Shown here in pieces: positions 43,734-53,460 of a stretch of 64,000 nt of DNA. This stretch comes from Pedobacter sp. WC2423 (GTDB lineage: Bacteria > Bacteroidota > Bacteroidia > Sphingobacteriales > Sphingobacteriaceae): NCBI RefSeq assembly GCF_040822065.1, contig NZ_CP162005.1, positions 3,658,001 to 3,722,000 on the forward strand, in the 5' to 3' direction. Under the pieces are notes generated by a model. It did not search any database and was not told the origin of the DNA. It saw nothing but the letters and a program-made list of their open reading frames with translations. How positions within the stretch are numbered: the first letter of the stretch is position 1; each line of letters begins with the position of its first letter. The translations under genes and the position numbers were made by a program.

Positions 43734-44624
43734 TTATTTTTGGTAACTGCCGAATAATGCAACAGCCATATCCGGATAATCCGAAATAATACCATCCACT
43801 TTCAGATCTGCCATCTTTTTCAAAGACAACTCATCGTTCACTGTCCAGGGTAACACCTTCATACCTAACGTATGAGCGTCTTTTACAAATCCGGCATCCA
43901 CCATCAGATAATATGGACTTATAATATCTGGAGTAAAGCCAAGCTTACTCAGGTTAACTTTAAAACTGTCTTTATTTGCTATCAGATAAGAAAGCTTTTG
44001 TTTTGGATAGTACTGGTGTAAAACTACCAGAGGCCTGGTATCAAATGATTGTATAGTCACTTTTTTAGTAATACCTTTATCTTTAAGCACATCCATTACC
44101 AGTCTGACAAATGTTTCAGGAGCAGGATGCGCAGTACTATCACCTTCAGCCGAGCTTTTAATCTCAATATTGTAAGCAACCGGTTTTAAATGTTTAACCT
44201 TAACATAAGCCTCCACACTATCGATCAGCACCCCTAACAATGGTTTCACCGTTTTTAACTTTTGCTGTTTCGGAAAAGAAGTATTCACCTTTGTCCCGCC
44301 ATCATAGCTTTTAATAAGCGCATATGGCATTTTATACAATAAAAGAGATTTTTCTTCTGCTTTGGTAATCTCACGACCATCAGGCTTCAGCATAAAATCA
44401 GCAGACATGTATAAATCATGAGAAACAACCACCTGCTTATCTTCAGAGATCACGCAATCCAGCTCCAGCGTTCTCACCCCAAGGTCTACCGCATGCAGCA
44501 TGGCCGCAATAGAATTTTCTGGCATGACCCCTCTTCCGCCACGATGGCCCTGTACTTCAATTTTTTGCTGGGCGATTGCGGTCGATAAACTAAAACAACC
44601 AGCGATTAAAAACAAATATTTCAT
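43734..44624 (-). CDS. glycerophosphodiester phosphodiesterase, secreted
   Basis: 296 residues from the ATG at 44624 (MKYLFLIAG); a longer frame overlaps the receptor gene and is not used. A signal peptide ends near IAQQ (about 19). The GDPD catalytic motifs are GHRGGRGVMPENS near 26-38 and LELDCVISEDKQVVVSHD near 52-69, with the metal-binding E, D and histidines, and VTIQSF near 200. It splits glycerophosphodiesters such as deacylated phospholipid head groups into glycerol-3-phosphate and alcohols in the periplasm or outside. It begins 10 bases after the TonB receptor ends, so uptake and cleavage of a phosphodiester may be linked. Confidence 0.9.
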   Translation of the reverse strand: MKYLFLIAGCFSLSTAIAQQKIEVQGHRGGRGVMPENSIAAMLHAVDLGVRTLELDCVISEDKQVVVSHDLYMSADFMLKPDGREITKAEEKSLLLYKMPYALIKSYDGGTKVNTSFPKQQKLKTVKPLLGVLIDSVEAYVKVKHLKPVAYNIEIKSSAEGDSTAHPAPETFVRLVMDVLKDKGITKKVTIQSFDTRPLVVLHQYYPKQKLSYLIANKDSFKVNLSKLGFTPDIISPYYLMVDAGFVKDAHTLGMKVLPWTVNDELSLKKMADLKVDGIISDYPDMAVALFGSYQK

Positions 44625-44634
44625 ATAAAGAAAT

Positions 44635-47600
44635 TTAGAAACTGTAACGAAGTCCAATCTGACATTGATAAGGGTTACCTGAAGGCTTAACCACACCAGC
44701 ACCATTCACTCTGTAAACAAAGTTATTAGTTGTTTTATCAAATCCATCAACACCAGGTGTAGTTGGTGTTTTAGGAATACCAAGCGAGTATAAGGCCTGA
44801 TTACCAAGCGATTCGTTCACACCCCATTTCTTGTTCAATAAATTGGCTACGTTAAAAATATCACCAGACAACTCTAAAGTATGTGTTTTATACAATTTAA
44901 ATTTCTTGGTTATTCTCAAATCAAAGATTCCATAAAAACTGTTGATCCCGCCATTTCTTTCTGCAATCTGTCCGGAGTATTTCAGGATATAATCTTTCAC
45001 ACTCTGACTTGCATTAGGATTGTCTAAAACTGCCTGCAAACCAGCGCGGACATTTTGAGCAACCGCCGGATTGTTTCTGTCAAAGATAAAAGCCAGGTCA
45101 TTACTTGCAACAAAATCACCATTCGTATTACCACCTGATAATAATGTATAACGTGTACCACCAATACCTGAATAGCGAAGACCAACACCAATTCCATGAA
45201 AGGTTGGTAAAGTTCCATACACTACAATTTTGTGGCGGAACTGATTATCCGAAGCAGTCATTTTGCTTAAATCACGCGGATCATCTTTTACCGGTAGAGA
45301 TAAAGTTGCACTATTAGCTACGTTACCATTGTAAGAGGTATTATCCCTGGCATCATTCCAGGTATAACTGAATGAAATTGCGCCATCTTTAAAGTACTGG
45401 TAGCTACCATCAATGACTACGGCAAACTGATTGACCTTACCCTTACTGTTTAATTCCATTACACGGCCTAATTTGTTACTGATACGGCCCTGCAGCCAAT
45501 CAGGAGAACTATTCTGAATAGTTCCTGCCGGTACATAAACCCCTCTGTTATCTTCATTTGATAAACGGAAATAAGGATTAGCAACCATATTGCGGTCTAC
45601 ATACATGTAATTGTGCCTTCCTAAAGTCATGTAACCAGTAATGCCCACTTTTAAACGGTCAGTAATAAAGCGGCTATAAGATACATTGGCCTTATAAACC
45701 ACAGGAACCTGCGCGTCATTTGCATTCGCATTGATCGTCATTAGTTTATTCACACCAGCCTGACCAAACAGATCCTGCCCTGGGGCACTGCCAGGGTTTG
45801 CACGGTAACCCGGAAAATCTGGTCTCGGTACACCTGCCCCTCTTACATCAATCGAAGCCAGGTGATTTCCGTCAAACACCATATTATTGATCGTGGCATA
45901 GTTGTTAATGTCCGAAGCGAAAATACCTGCACCAAAACGAATAAAATCCTGATGTTTATCATTCACATCCCAGTTAAACTGGACACGTGGCTGAATCTGA
46001 AGCGTAGATAATGAATTATCAGTTCTTAAACCCAGTTCATCAAATACCAGCTGATTAAATTTTCCTTTAGGATAGCTGCTGTAATCCAGACGTAAACCTG
46101 CAACCATATCCAGCCCTAAAGCAAGTTTCGCTTGCATCTGACCATAAATTGCAGAATTATAGATTCCTTGTTTTACACTAGGGTCGGCTAGTAAAGGCAC
46201 CTCCCTGGTATAACGGTAAGGAGTTCTCGATTCAAAATTATCCAGTGCAGAAGTTCCTGTGTTCGCATCTTCTTTAAAATAAAAACGTCCGTTCAATTCA
46301 CTTCCATAAGTTGAATGTGCGTTGGTATACATGAAGTCAACTCCAAAAGTATATTTGATTTTATCAGTGTTGTAGTAAAGGTTATCAACTAATTGATATA
46401 CATTATTTGTAAAACCTTCCTGAGCAAAACGGTGACCACCCAATTCAATATCAGTGGAAAGTGAACCTTTACCGATGGTAGAAGTAACTCCTTCCACTAC
46501 TGCACGCGGGATATTTGCCGAAGGCAACTGATCACCAGGACTACTTAACTGGTATGTGTATAAATGTTGTGCTTTCAACTCATTGGTTAATCTCGGGCTG
46601 ATAGAAGTACGCAGGGAAGCCAGCAAACTATTATCAATGTTCTTATCATTACCATAAGATTCATATAAATTGATAGCAGTGTTATCTTCTAATCCTTGCG
46701 GGTTTCTGCTGTTCGTATAATTATCACGAACTGTTAACAGGTTTTTCTCATTGATCTGCCAGTCAATACGTGCAAAAGCAGCATCAGATCCGCGTTTTTT
46801 ATCGAAAGAACCAAACTGAGGTGTGTTGGCTACTCCATATAACCTGCGCGAAATATCAACAAAACGATCCAGCGTAGATTGATTGATTTTCAATCTCGTT
46901 TCATCTGCCGGAGACAGGATATTGGCGATTTGCAATGGACGGGCATCCTTTTCATGATCCCAAACCATAAAGAAGTGCAACTTATCTTTAATAATCGGGC
47001 CGCTCAGAGAGAAACCATATTGATAAGTAGAGAAATCAGATTTACGTTTATTTCCATTGATATCATAAGGGCTGGATAACCAGTCTGCACGTCCGTAAGT
47101 AAATGCACTACCACTCAATGTATTCGTTCCGGATTTGGTTACCGCGCTGATTGCACCACCACCGCTTCTTCCCTGAGTTACATCATACTGGTTGGTCACG
47201 ACCTTAAATTCACGTACTGCTTCAATCGAAATCGAATAAGGCGCACCACTTCTGCTTGTTGTTGAACCTGCAGAGGTTGGATTTTTAGCCGTCATCCCGT
47301 CAATAGTAAAACCTGTAGATGAACCTAACTGACCTGAAATATTTGTACCCTTACTTAATGGCGAAAGATCAGTCAACGAGGCAAAATTACGTCCGTTTAC
47401 CGGAAGCCTGGTAATATCCCTGGCCGAAATGGTTGTTGCCGCTCCTAAGGTTTCAGTTTTGTTTTTCATTCCTGAACCAACGATCTCCACTACAGAAAGA
47501 TTATTTACAGCATCCTGCATTAAAATATCAATTCTTAAGGCATCCCCCTGATTCAAAGAATAACCTGTTTTTTTCTGTTCACCAAACCCGATATAAGTAG

Positions 47601-47850
47601 CGGTAACTGTATAAGGAGTTCCCAAAGGAAGTTCTTTAAAAGTATATTCTCCTTTGGCATTGGTCGTGGTTCTGGTGGTAAAACCTGTGGACTCATTCCG
47701 GACTTGCACGGATGCACCAGGAATAGTTTTTTTAAGGTCATCGGTTATAATTCCGGAGATAGATGCCTGAGTCGTTTGCGCTGCTAATTCGTTTTTAAAA
47801 CAACAACAAAAGAACAGTAAGAGTACTGTGCAGAGTAAATTTTTCATCAT
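44635..47850 (-). CDS. TonB-dependent receptor, Oar-like with carboxypeptidase-regulatory-like domain
   Basis: 1071 residues from MMKNLL at 47850; the upstream extension of the frame is not used because a promoter element overlaps it. A signal peptide ends at LAAQ. A CarboxypepD-regulatory-like domain follows (ASISGIITDDLKKTIPGASV as its start, about 26-110), then the plug (TLGAATTISARDI, GFTIDGMTAKNP) and a 22-strand-type barrel ending in IGLRYSF. There is no SusD gene beside it, so it is more like Oar/OmpA-related receptors than a SusC. The ligand is unknown; the downstream phosphodiesterase hints at phosphodiester compounds. It lies in an operon with that gene, with a gap of 10 bases. Confidence 0.9.
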   Translation of the reverse strand: MMKNLLCTVLLLFFCCCFKNELAAQTTQASISGIITDDLKKTIPGASVQVRNESTGFTTRTTTNAKGEYTFKELPLGTPYTVTATYIGFGEQKKTGYSLNQGDALRIDILMQDAVNNLSVVEIVGSGMKNKTETLGAATTISARDITRLPVNGRNFASLTDLSPLSKGTNISGQLGSSTGFTIDGMTAKNPTSAGSTTSRSGAPYSISIEAVREFKVVTNQYDVTQGRSGGGAISAVTKSGTNTLSGSAFTYGRADWLSSPYDINGNKRKSDFSTYQYGFSLSGPIIKDKLHFFMVWDHEKDARPLQIANILSPADETRLKINQSTLDRFVDISRRLYGVANTPQFGSFDKKRGSDAAFARIDWQINEKNLLTVRDNYTNSRNPQGLEDNTAINLYESYGNDKNIDNSLLASLRTSISPRLTNELKAQHLYTYQLSSPGDQLPSANIPRAVVEGVTSTIGKGSLSTDIELGGHRFAQEGFTNNVYQLVDNLYYNTDKIKYTFGVDFMYTNAHSTYGSELNGRFYFKEDANTGTSALDNFESRTPYRYTREVPLLADPSVKQGIYNSAIYGQMQAKLALGLDMVAGLRLDYSSYPKGKFNQLVFDELGLRTDNSLSTLQIQPRVQFNWDVNDKHQDFIRFGAGIFASDINNYATINNMVFDGNHLASIDVRGAGVPRPDFPGYRANPGSAPGQDLFGQAGVNKLMTINANANDAQVPVVYKANVSYSRFITDRLKVGITGYMTLGRHNYMYVDRNMVANPYFRLSNEDNRGVYVPAGTIQNSSPDWLQGRISNKLGRVMELNSKGKVNQFAVVIDGSYQYFKDGAISFSYTWNDARDNTSYNGNVANSATLSLPVKDDPRDLSKMTASDNQFRHKIVVYGTLPTFHGIGVGLRYSGIGGTRYTLLSGGNTNGDFVASNDLAFIFDRNNPAVAQNVRAGLQAVLDNPNASQSVKDYILKYSGQIAERNGGINSFYGIFDLRITKKFKLYKTHTLELSGDIFNVANLLNKKWGVNESLGNQALYSLGIPKTPTTPGVDGFDKTTNNFVYRVNGAGVVKPSGNPYQCQIGLRYSF

Positions 47851-47873
47851 GTGATTTGAACTTATTTTTTCGG

Positions 47874-47881
47874 CAAATTTA
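47874..47881 (-). promoter_or_regulatory. -7 promoter element TAAATTTG for the TonB receptor
   Basis: An exact TAnnTTTG match read on the minus strand. Transcription would start near 47868, 18 bases before the ATG at 47850. This separates the receptor from the small Cys-motif gene upstream. The remainder of the 47851-48150 spacer shows nothing clear. Confidence 0.55.
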
Positions 47882-48150
47882 AAGGCCCTTATATTAGCAC
47901 CAGAATATGTCTGTATTAAGAAATCACACCAATACTCAATCAAAATCAATAACAAATCGCACTATAACTAATCTTTTCTTAAACAAAATCAAATGAGTTG
48001 TTGTAATTTTTTTTTAAAGCACAGCCCTTCCTGAGCAACCATTTCAACAGTTGCCTGGAATTAACTAAATAAAAGTTAAACACCTAATGGACAGATCATA
48101 ACCCGGCTATTGTTTGTTACAAACAGCAGGATTTTCATCATAAGATAAAA

Positions 48151-48522
48151 TTAAACGTTTCGTGGTGGGTGGAAAATGCCAAATGAACGCTTTACCGTGT
48201 TTTGAGGAAAGCATTCTGGATAAATAAGCTTAAAAACAGGAAACTTGAAAGCTATTTTCAACGTTTCACCAGGTAAAAATTCGTGGTAACGGCTTTTTTG
48301 TTCCTCAAGTTCTTGCTTTTTCTCTTTTTCCTCAGTTTGTTTTAATTTATTCATCAGATAACAATGTCTATTGCAATGCATCCAGGGACGCGACTTATTT
48401 TTACAAAGATTTGCTGAAATAAACTGCTGGTTAGCCTCAAAACCAGCATAAACAATAAGCCTGGACAGATTGGCACCTACCAGTGTGACGAATACAACTA
48501 TTGGGATCAGACGGTTTAATAT
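48151..48522 (-). CDS. small Bacteroidota Cys-motif membrane protein; no standard start codon
   Basis: The frame from the first ATG (48381) gives 76 residues, but clear coding sequence continues upstream in the same frame to a TAA at 48523-48525. The full 123 codons read as an N-terminal membrane segment (LIPIVVFVTLVGANLSRLI), then NLCKNKSRPWM, then CNRHCYLMNKLKQ with two Cys pairs, a Lys/Glu-rich stretch, and a C-terminal FHPPRNV. From memory, many Bacteroidota small proteins share this order (membrane helix, C.NK..P.M.CN..CYLMK.LK, charged linker, FHPP), often near TonB receptors; a metal-related role is suspected. In the extended frame no ATG, GTG or TTG is found; the first codon after the stop is ATA, where a leaderless start would lie 6 bases after a perfect -7 element. 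It is either a rare-start gene or one whose ATG has mutated. Confidence 0.6.
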   Translation of the reverse strand: MLNRLIPIVVFVTLVGANLSRLIVYAGFEANQQFISANLCKNKSRPWMHCNRHCYLMNKLKQTEEKEKKQELEEQKSRYHEFLPGETLKIAFKFPVFKLIYPECFPQNTVKRSFGIFHPPRNV

Positions 48523-48528
48523 TTACCG

Positions 48529-48536
48529 CAAAGTTA
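48529..48536 (-). promoter_or_regulatory. -7 promoter element TAACTTTG for the small Cys-motif gene
   Basis: An exact TAnnTTTG match on the minus strand, six bases before the ATA at 48522. It supports transcription of the full-length frame rather than only the 76-codon part. Confidence 0.5.
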
Positions 48537-48608
48537 AACGTTATTAAAAATCTTTGTTCCTAAAAACCGAACTCTTTTTTTTGTAATATTGACGCTAAGA
48601 TCAGGTGT

Positions 48609-50393
48609 ATGAATATTATTATCAGGCTCAGAGAAAAGTATGCGGCCTTATTAAGAGATAAGCAAATTCCTTTAATGCAGTCCAGAATCAGAATTTTAAC
48701 TTTTGGATTAATCCTGATGATTGCGCTGTTATTGATCATTACTATTAAGTCCCTGCTGAGAGAAGATTATAAAACAGCGGCAAGATTAGTGATCCCGATC
48801 AGCGCAATGTGTTCCGGACTTTACCTGATGTTTGAAAAGAATAACTGGCAGCTGGCAGGCCATCTTTTTCTCTTATCGCTTAGCAGTGTGATCTGGACGA
48901 ATATACTGATGTACACCTACGGTATTAACCTGGTCAGCTTACAAATCACTTTAATTATTATTTCTGCCAGTTTTTATATCCTCGGAAAAAACTGGGGTAT
49001 CGTTTATTCACTGGCAGGAGTAATCCCAGTGGTCACACATCTCTTGTTAACCAATGGTCAGAATGGAAAAATAACTGTAACTCCACTGCAACTGAATAAC
49101 AGTTCATTTATGCTGGCGCTGATTGTCAATTTCGGCATCCTGATTACTATGCATTATGAATTCTTTAAATCCTTTTTTAAGAGTAATTCTAAAGAAAGGG
49201 AACTGAATTCTCAATTGCAATCAGCCCTTAAAGAGGCACAGGAAGCCACTAAATTAAGAGCTGACTTTCTTTCTTCCATGTCTCACGAACTGCGCACGCC
49301 TTTGCACGCAGTGATCGGACTGATTAATATTTTAAGCGTAGAAAACCCAAGAAAAGATCAGGAAGAAAATCTTGCTGTATTGCGCTTCTCGGCAGAGAAC
49401 CTGCTGGCATTGATCAATGATACCCTGGACTTCAGTAAAATGAATGAAGATCAGATTACCCTGAATAAATCTCCTTTTAATCTGACTATACTGCTGCAAA
49501 ACATACTGGCCACTTTCCGGCCAAAGGCAGAACAGAAGAAGATTGACATCAGGTTGAATTTAGACTTCGAAAATGTTCCACTGCATATCATTGGCGATCA
49601 GACCAGGCTTGCCCAGATTTTAAATAATCTGATTTCCAATGCCCTGAAATTCACCGACAACGGCGGGCAGGTAGAAATCCTGGTGGCTACAAAAAACCGG
49701 ACAGAAAAACATATCCTCTTACATTTTGCTATTAAAGATTCAGGCATTGGGATTCCTAAGAATAAACAGGAAATCATCTTTGAACCTTTCTTACAAGCAA
49801 ACAATAACATTACCAAACGCTATGGAGGCACAGGCCTCGGGCTTGCCATCGTCAAAAGACTGATTGGCCTGCACCTGAGTAAACTGGTTCTGGAAAGCGA
49901 GGAGCATGTCGGCTCAGCTTTCTCTTTTGAGATTAAATATGAACTGGCACTATCCATAGTTTCACCGGAAGCTGTACAACTAGTTAAACCGGCCATTTCT
50001 ACGATCAGCAACCTGAACATCCTGATTGCAGAAGACAATATTATCAATATTATGCTGCTCAAAAAGATCCTTGACCAGTGGAATTGCAATTATTCGCTTT
50101 CCAAAGATGGAAAGGAAGCTCTTGATATGGTAAAAACCGGAGGCTTTGATGTGGTATTGATGGATATTCACATGCCGGTTATGGATGGCTTCGAAGCCTC
50201 CAGGCACATCAGAGAATTACCAGACGTCAATATGTCCAAGATTAAAATCATTGCACTGACCGCTTCAAGTGATGTAGATATACAACAATCTTTTAGTTAT
50301 ACCTATCTCGATGATTACCTCACTAAACCTTTCTCCTCACAATTGTTAAAAGAAAAACTGGAGGGAGTAGTCCAGCAATTATCCGGCAAATAA
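48609..50393 (+). CDS. hybrid sensor histidine kinase/response regulator
   Basis: 594 residues. About six membrane helices lie within 25-195, then a short coiled coil. HisKA has H in FLSSMSHELRTPLHAV near 225. The ATPase domain carries SNALKFTDNGG, KDSGIGIP and GTGLGLAI. A C-terminal receiver (about 470-590) has its phosphoacceptor aspartate in VVLMDIHMPVMDG. There is no separate extracellular domain, so the membrane region itself is likely the sensor. No output protein is encoded beside it. A phosphorelay to an HPt protein elsewhere is expected. It is transcribed divergently from the small Cys-motif gene. Confidence 0.92.
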   Translation: MNIIIRLREKYAALLRDKQIPLMQSRIRILTFGLILMIALLLIITIKSLLREDYKTAARLVIPISAMCSGLYLMFEKNNWQLAGHLFLLSLSSVIWTNILMYTYGINLVSLQITLIIISASFYILGKNWGIVYSLAGVIPVVTHLLLTNGQNGKITVTPLQLNNSSFMLALIVNFGILITMHYEFFKSFFKSNSKERELNSQLQSALKEAQEATKLRADFLSSMSHELRTPLHAVIGLINILSVENPRKDQEENLAVLRFSAENLLALINDTLDFSKMNEDQITLNKSPFNLTILLQNILATFRPKAEQKKIDIRLNLDFENVPLHIIGDQTRLAQILNNLISNALKFTDNGGQVEILVATKNRTEKHILLHFAIKDSGIGIPKNKQEIIFEPFLQANNNITKRYGGTGLGLAIVKRLIGLHLSKLVLESEEHVGSAFSFEIKYELALSIVSPEAVQLVKPAISTISNLNILIAEDNIINIMLLKKILDQWNCNYSLSKDGKEALDMVKTGGFDVVLMDIHMPVMDGFEASRHIRELPDVNMSKIKIIALTASSDVDIQQSFSYTYLDDYLTKPFSSQLLKEKLEGVVQQLSGK

Positions 50394-50560
50394 CCAGCTC
50401 TCTTTTGATTATCTATAAAGCTGAAATACCTAATGAAGCTTAATGCAAGGCATCAACTCCAGCACATTTACAGCAGACGAAGATGCTGAGATCGGAGAAA
50501 GAGTCATTCCCGCTAAAGCTATATAACTTTCTGCGCCGATCTTTAAGCTAACTGTTCTGA

Positions 50561-51298
50561 TTACATCCACCTGCTTAGGTAAGTATTAAATGCATCTTTA
50601 TATTGATCACCTACAGTAATACTGAGTGTGCCGATGTTCAGACTATTCTTGGTCACTGAGCTCACCTTTTCAAGAGATACGATATAAGAGCGGTGAACAC
50701 GCATAAATATTTTTGCAGAGAGCTTTTGTTCCAGTACCTTAAGACTGGTTAAAGTCAATATCGCTTTATCTGTATTTTCCAGATAAACCTTTACATAATC
50801 TTTGAGCCCTTCAATATACAGGATGTCTTTAATAGCCACCCTGACCAAATGATATTCGACTTTTAAAAAGATATATTCTTCTTCCTGTTCTGGTGATACA
50901 ACTGACTGCTGACCAGTCTTCACCAACTCCGCATAAGCTCTTCCTTTATTGGCGGCAATCAGGAACTCTTCGTAATTAAATGGCTTCAAAAGGTAATCAA
51001 GTGCATCAACTTTATATCCCTCGAGCGCAAAATTGTTAAACGCTGTCGTAAATATTACTCTCGGGCCATTGCTGCCGGGCTGCCTGTCCAGAATCCTGGC
51101 CAGTTGAATCCCGGTCAGATCCGGCATCTGTATATCCAGAAAGATCAGATCTATTTCTTGTTCGTGGATCATAGTCAGCGCGGTTACTCCACTGGAGAAA
51201 CTACCTGCGAGACGTAAAAAAGGGGTTTGTTCAATAAAACTGCAAACCAGCCCCAGCGCTAAAGGTTCATCGTCTACTGCTATACAGTTCAGTATCAT
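50561..51298 (-). CDS. LytTR-family response regulator
   Basis: 245 residues. The receiver (1-120) has VDDEP at 8-12, the phosphoacceptor D in LIFLDIQMPDLTG near 57, and LLKPF near 107. The LytTR DNA-binding domain spans about 140-243, with ILYIEGLKDYVKVYL and FMRVHRSYIVSL. It is the standard partner of the LytS-type kinase whose gene overlaps it by 32 bases. LytTR regulators bind direct repeats and often control membrane or surface genes; the target here is unknown. Confidence 0.94.
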   Translation of the reverse strand: MILNCIAVDDEPLALGLVCSFIEQTPFLRLAGSFSSGVTALTMIHEQEIDLIFLDIQMPDLTGIQLARILDRQPGSNGPRVIFTTAFNNFALEGYKVDALDYLLKPFNYEEFLIAANKGRAYAELVKTGQQSVVSPEQEEEYIFLKVEYHLVRVAIKDILYIEGLKDYVKVYLENTDKAILTLTSLKVLEQKLSAKIFMRVHRSYIVSLEKVSSVTKNSLNIGTLSITVGDQYKDAFNTYLSRWM

Positions 51299-52364
51299 CG
51301 AGCATTAAGGTTAAGTGAACAATAAATTCATTGGTATCTTCAGTTTTACCGGCCAAAAAAGTATGTTTTCCCGGATATAATAAATCAAGGCGTCTTTTAG
51401 TATTGGTGAGGCCTATACCTCCGTAATTATCTGCGATCTCCGCATTTTCATTAAAAATTGAGTTCTGCACCTTCATTTCAAGGGTATCTTCTTCCATACT
51501 CAGCTCGATAGAAATAATTGAGGAGGAGGTTGAACTCACACCATGTTTGAAGGCATTTTCAATATAAGGCAGAAATAACATCGGCGCAATTTGTATATCA
51601 TTATTGATCAGCGGACCTTCAAAAGTTACTTTAGTCGTATCATTGAGACGAAGTTTCATCAGTTCAATATAATCAACGATAAAAGATACTTCTTTGCTCA
51701 GCGGTGTGCTGCCGGCCTGAGTATCATACAAAAGATAACGCATCATCCTTGATAATTTGTGCAGCGCATTACGGGACTTCTCTACATCCACATGGGTTAA
51801 TGCATAGATATTATTCAGGGTATTAAAGAAGAAGTGAGGGTTAATCTGTGCTTTCAGAAAGGATAATTCTGATCCTATCCGGTCTTTTTCGAGTGCTTCC
51901 TGCAATTGTTTATTGGCCTGCCATTTCTGTATCAGGGTTACACTGGTGCTGATTCCGATAATCAACAGGATCATCATAATCAGAAAGATATCCAGTTTGT
52001 CATTGTGTCTTGGAAGTTTAGTAATCCCTATTTTATGAAAAGCTTCTGTAATCAGTACCGCTAAATTCAGGATATTGTCCAGATATCTCACCATTACTGT
52101 ACCTACAATCACAAAACCAACAATTGCCAGTAAATAACCGAGTGAATTATTTTTCAACAGTAATTTAGGTACCAGAATATCACTATTCACGTAAAATATA
52201 GTAATCAGGAAAACCAGCTCGCATCCTTGCTTAATCCAGAGCTGATAAGGAACTTCAATACTCCATGTTAATGGCATATAAAAAAGCAAAACAAACGAGA
52301 ATAGCATCCATACCAGAATATGGAGAAGAACGGTGATATAGGAACGGCTTTTTACTGCATTCAT
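51267..52364 (-). CDS. LytS/YehU-type sensor histidine kinase
   Basis: 365 residues. About four membrane helices lie within 10-165, then the His_kinase domain with the phosphoacceptor in LKAQINPHFFFNTLNN near 193. The ATPase part follows, with LPYIENAFKHGV and GGIGLTNTKRRLDLLYP. No PAS or GAF domain is present, so the membrane region must sense the signal. It is co-transcribed with the LytTR regulator (32-base overlap). The upstream spacer 52365-52548 shows only an imperfect -7 element. Confidence 0.94.
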   Translation of the reverse strand: MNAVKSRSYITVLLHILVWMLFSFVLLFYMPLTWSIEVPYQLWIKQGCELVFLITIFYVNSDILVPKLLLKNNSLGYLLAIVGFVIVGTVMVRYLDNILNLAVLITEAFHKIGITKLPRHNDKLDIFLIMMILLIIGISTSVTLIQKWQANKQLQEALEKDRIGSELSFLKAQINPHFFFNTLNNIYALTHVDVEKSRNALHKLSRMMRYLLYDTQAGSTPLSKEVSFIVDYIELMKLRLNDTTKVTFEGPLINNDIQIAPMLFLPYIENAFKHGVSSTSSSIISIELSMEEDTLEMKVQNSIFNENAEIADNYGGIGLTNTKRRLDLLYPGKHTFLAGKTEDTNEFIVHLTLMLDDTELYSSRR

Positions 52365-52548
52365 CTAATCAAAATTTAATTATATTGATCAGGGCAAGTT
52401 AATCAACCTGCAGTAATAGGTGCAAATCTTTCCATCGTTCACTTTTTGTTCTTTGTCGGTATGTTTTAACCACCAGTCGATTATAATTTTTCGTCTTGCT
52501 AATCAGCGTTAATCAGTGCTGTTAAACCGGACTTTTGATCTCCTGCAA

Positions 52549-53460
52549 TTATGCGTGGTCTGCGCCTTTTTGAACTTTCAACACATGTAACACAGCAGGA
52601 AAAAGTGCATCCATACTTTCTTCTGCCCCTTTTACAGAACCAGGCAGTGTGATGACCAGTGTAGATTTGATAAATCCGGCAACCCCTCTGGACAACATCG
52701 CATAGGGCATACGCTCCTGCCCATATTTTCTGACATTTTCCATCATTCCCGGAATTTCTCTGTCCAATAACGGAGTGATGGCATCGGGTGTTACATCTCT
52801 TGGGGATAAACCAGTGCCGCCAGTAAAAATCAGCAGATTGAATTCCTGCTCAACGAGCGCCATTACCTTTTGCTGAATTTGCTGAAAATCATCTGGAATG
52901 ATGTCGTAATGATTAGTCTCTATTTTATAAGATTCCAGCTTCTGAATAATCGTTTTGCCCGATATATCTTGTTTTTCACCTGCGCTGATCCGATCGGAAC
53001 AAACTATTACCCCACATTTCAGCTGATCCTGACTGACCAGCTTATATTGGCTTTTCCCTCCCGATTTATGTTCCAAACGGATATTCTCAATTTCAATCCC
53101 TTTGTCAATTGGTTTCAGCATATCATAAATAGTCAGTGCAGTAACCGATGCACCGTGCATGGCTTCTACTTCTACTCCTGTTTTATAAATTGTATGTACT
53201 TCAACACGGATAATGATATACATCCCTTCAATTTCATGGGTAATCGCTGTATATTCTATAGGTAAAGGATGACAATCGGGAATTACATCACTAGTCTTTT
53301 TTACTGCAAATAATCCTGCAGCTCTTGAAAACTCGAAAACATCTCCTTTAGGAACTTTTTTCGCCAGCACAGCTTCAATAGTCTGAATACTGGAAACTTT
53401 CAGTCTGGCAGTAGCTACTGCTTTCCTCAGCGTATTTGTTTTGGATGTAATATCTACCAT
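52549..53460 (-). CDS. MoaC-MoaB/MogA fusion, molybdenum cofactor synthesis
   Basis: 303 residues. Residues 1-150 are MoaC: KGDVFEFSRAAG near 39, DCHPLPIEYT near 62, and VEVEAMHGASVTALTIYD near 96. They complete the conversion of the MoaA product to cyclic pyranopterin monophosphate. Residues 160-300 are MoaB/MogA: VIVCSDRIS near 161, LIFTGGTGLSPRDVTP near 220, and ITLPGSVKGAEE near 282. They adenylate molybdopterin. The two domains act at an early and a late step. Bifunctional MoaC/MoaB proteins are known in Bacteroidota. It is the last gene of the operon and follows moaE directly. Confidence 0.94.
   Translation of the reverse strand: MVDITSKTNTLRKAVATARLKVSSIQTIEAVLAKKVPKGDVFEFSRAAGLFAVKKTSDVIPDCHPLPIEYTAITHEIEGMYIIIRVEVHTIYKTGVEVEAMHGASVTALTIYDMLKPIDKGIEIENIRLEHKSGGKSQYKLVSQDQLKCGVIVCSDRISAGEKQDISGKTIIQKLESYKIETNHYDIIPDDFQQIQQKVMALVEQEFNLLIFTGGTGLSPRDVTPDAITPLLDREIPGMMENVRKYGQERMPYAMLSRGVAGFIKSTLVITLPGSVKGAEESMDALFPAVLHVLKVQKGADHA

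Noticed and set aside
44635..47850. SusC-type receptor of a polysaccharide utilisation locus
   Set aside because: No SusD gene or glycoside hydrolase beside it; the partner is a phosphodiesterase.
52870..53265. Antisense frame of 131 codons within the moaC/moaB fusion gene
   Set aside because: It lies wholly opposite a strongly conserved gene, and its peptide has no protein-like features.
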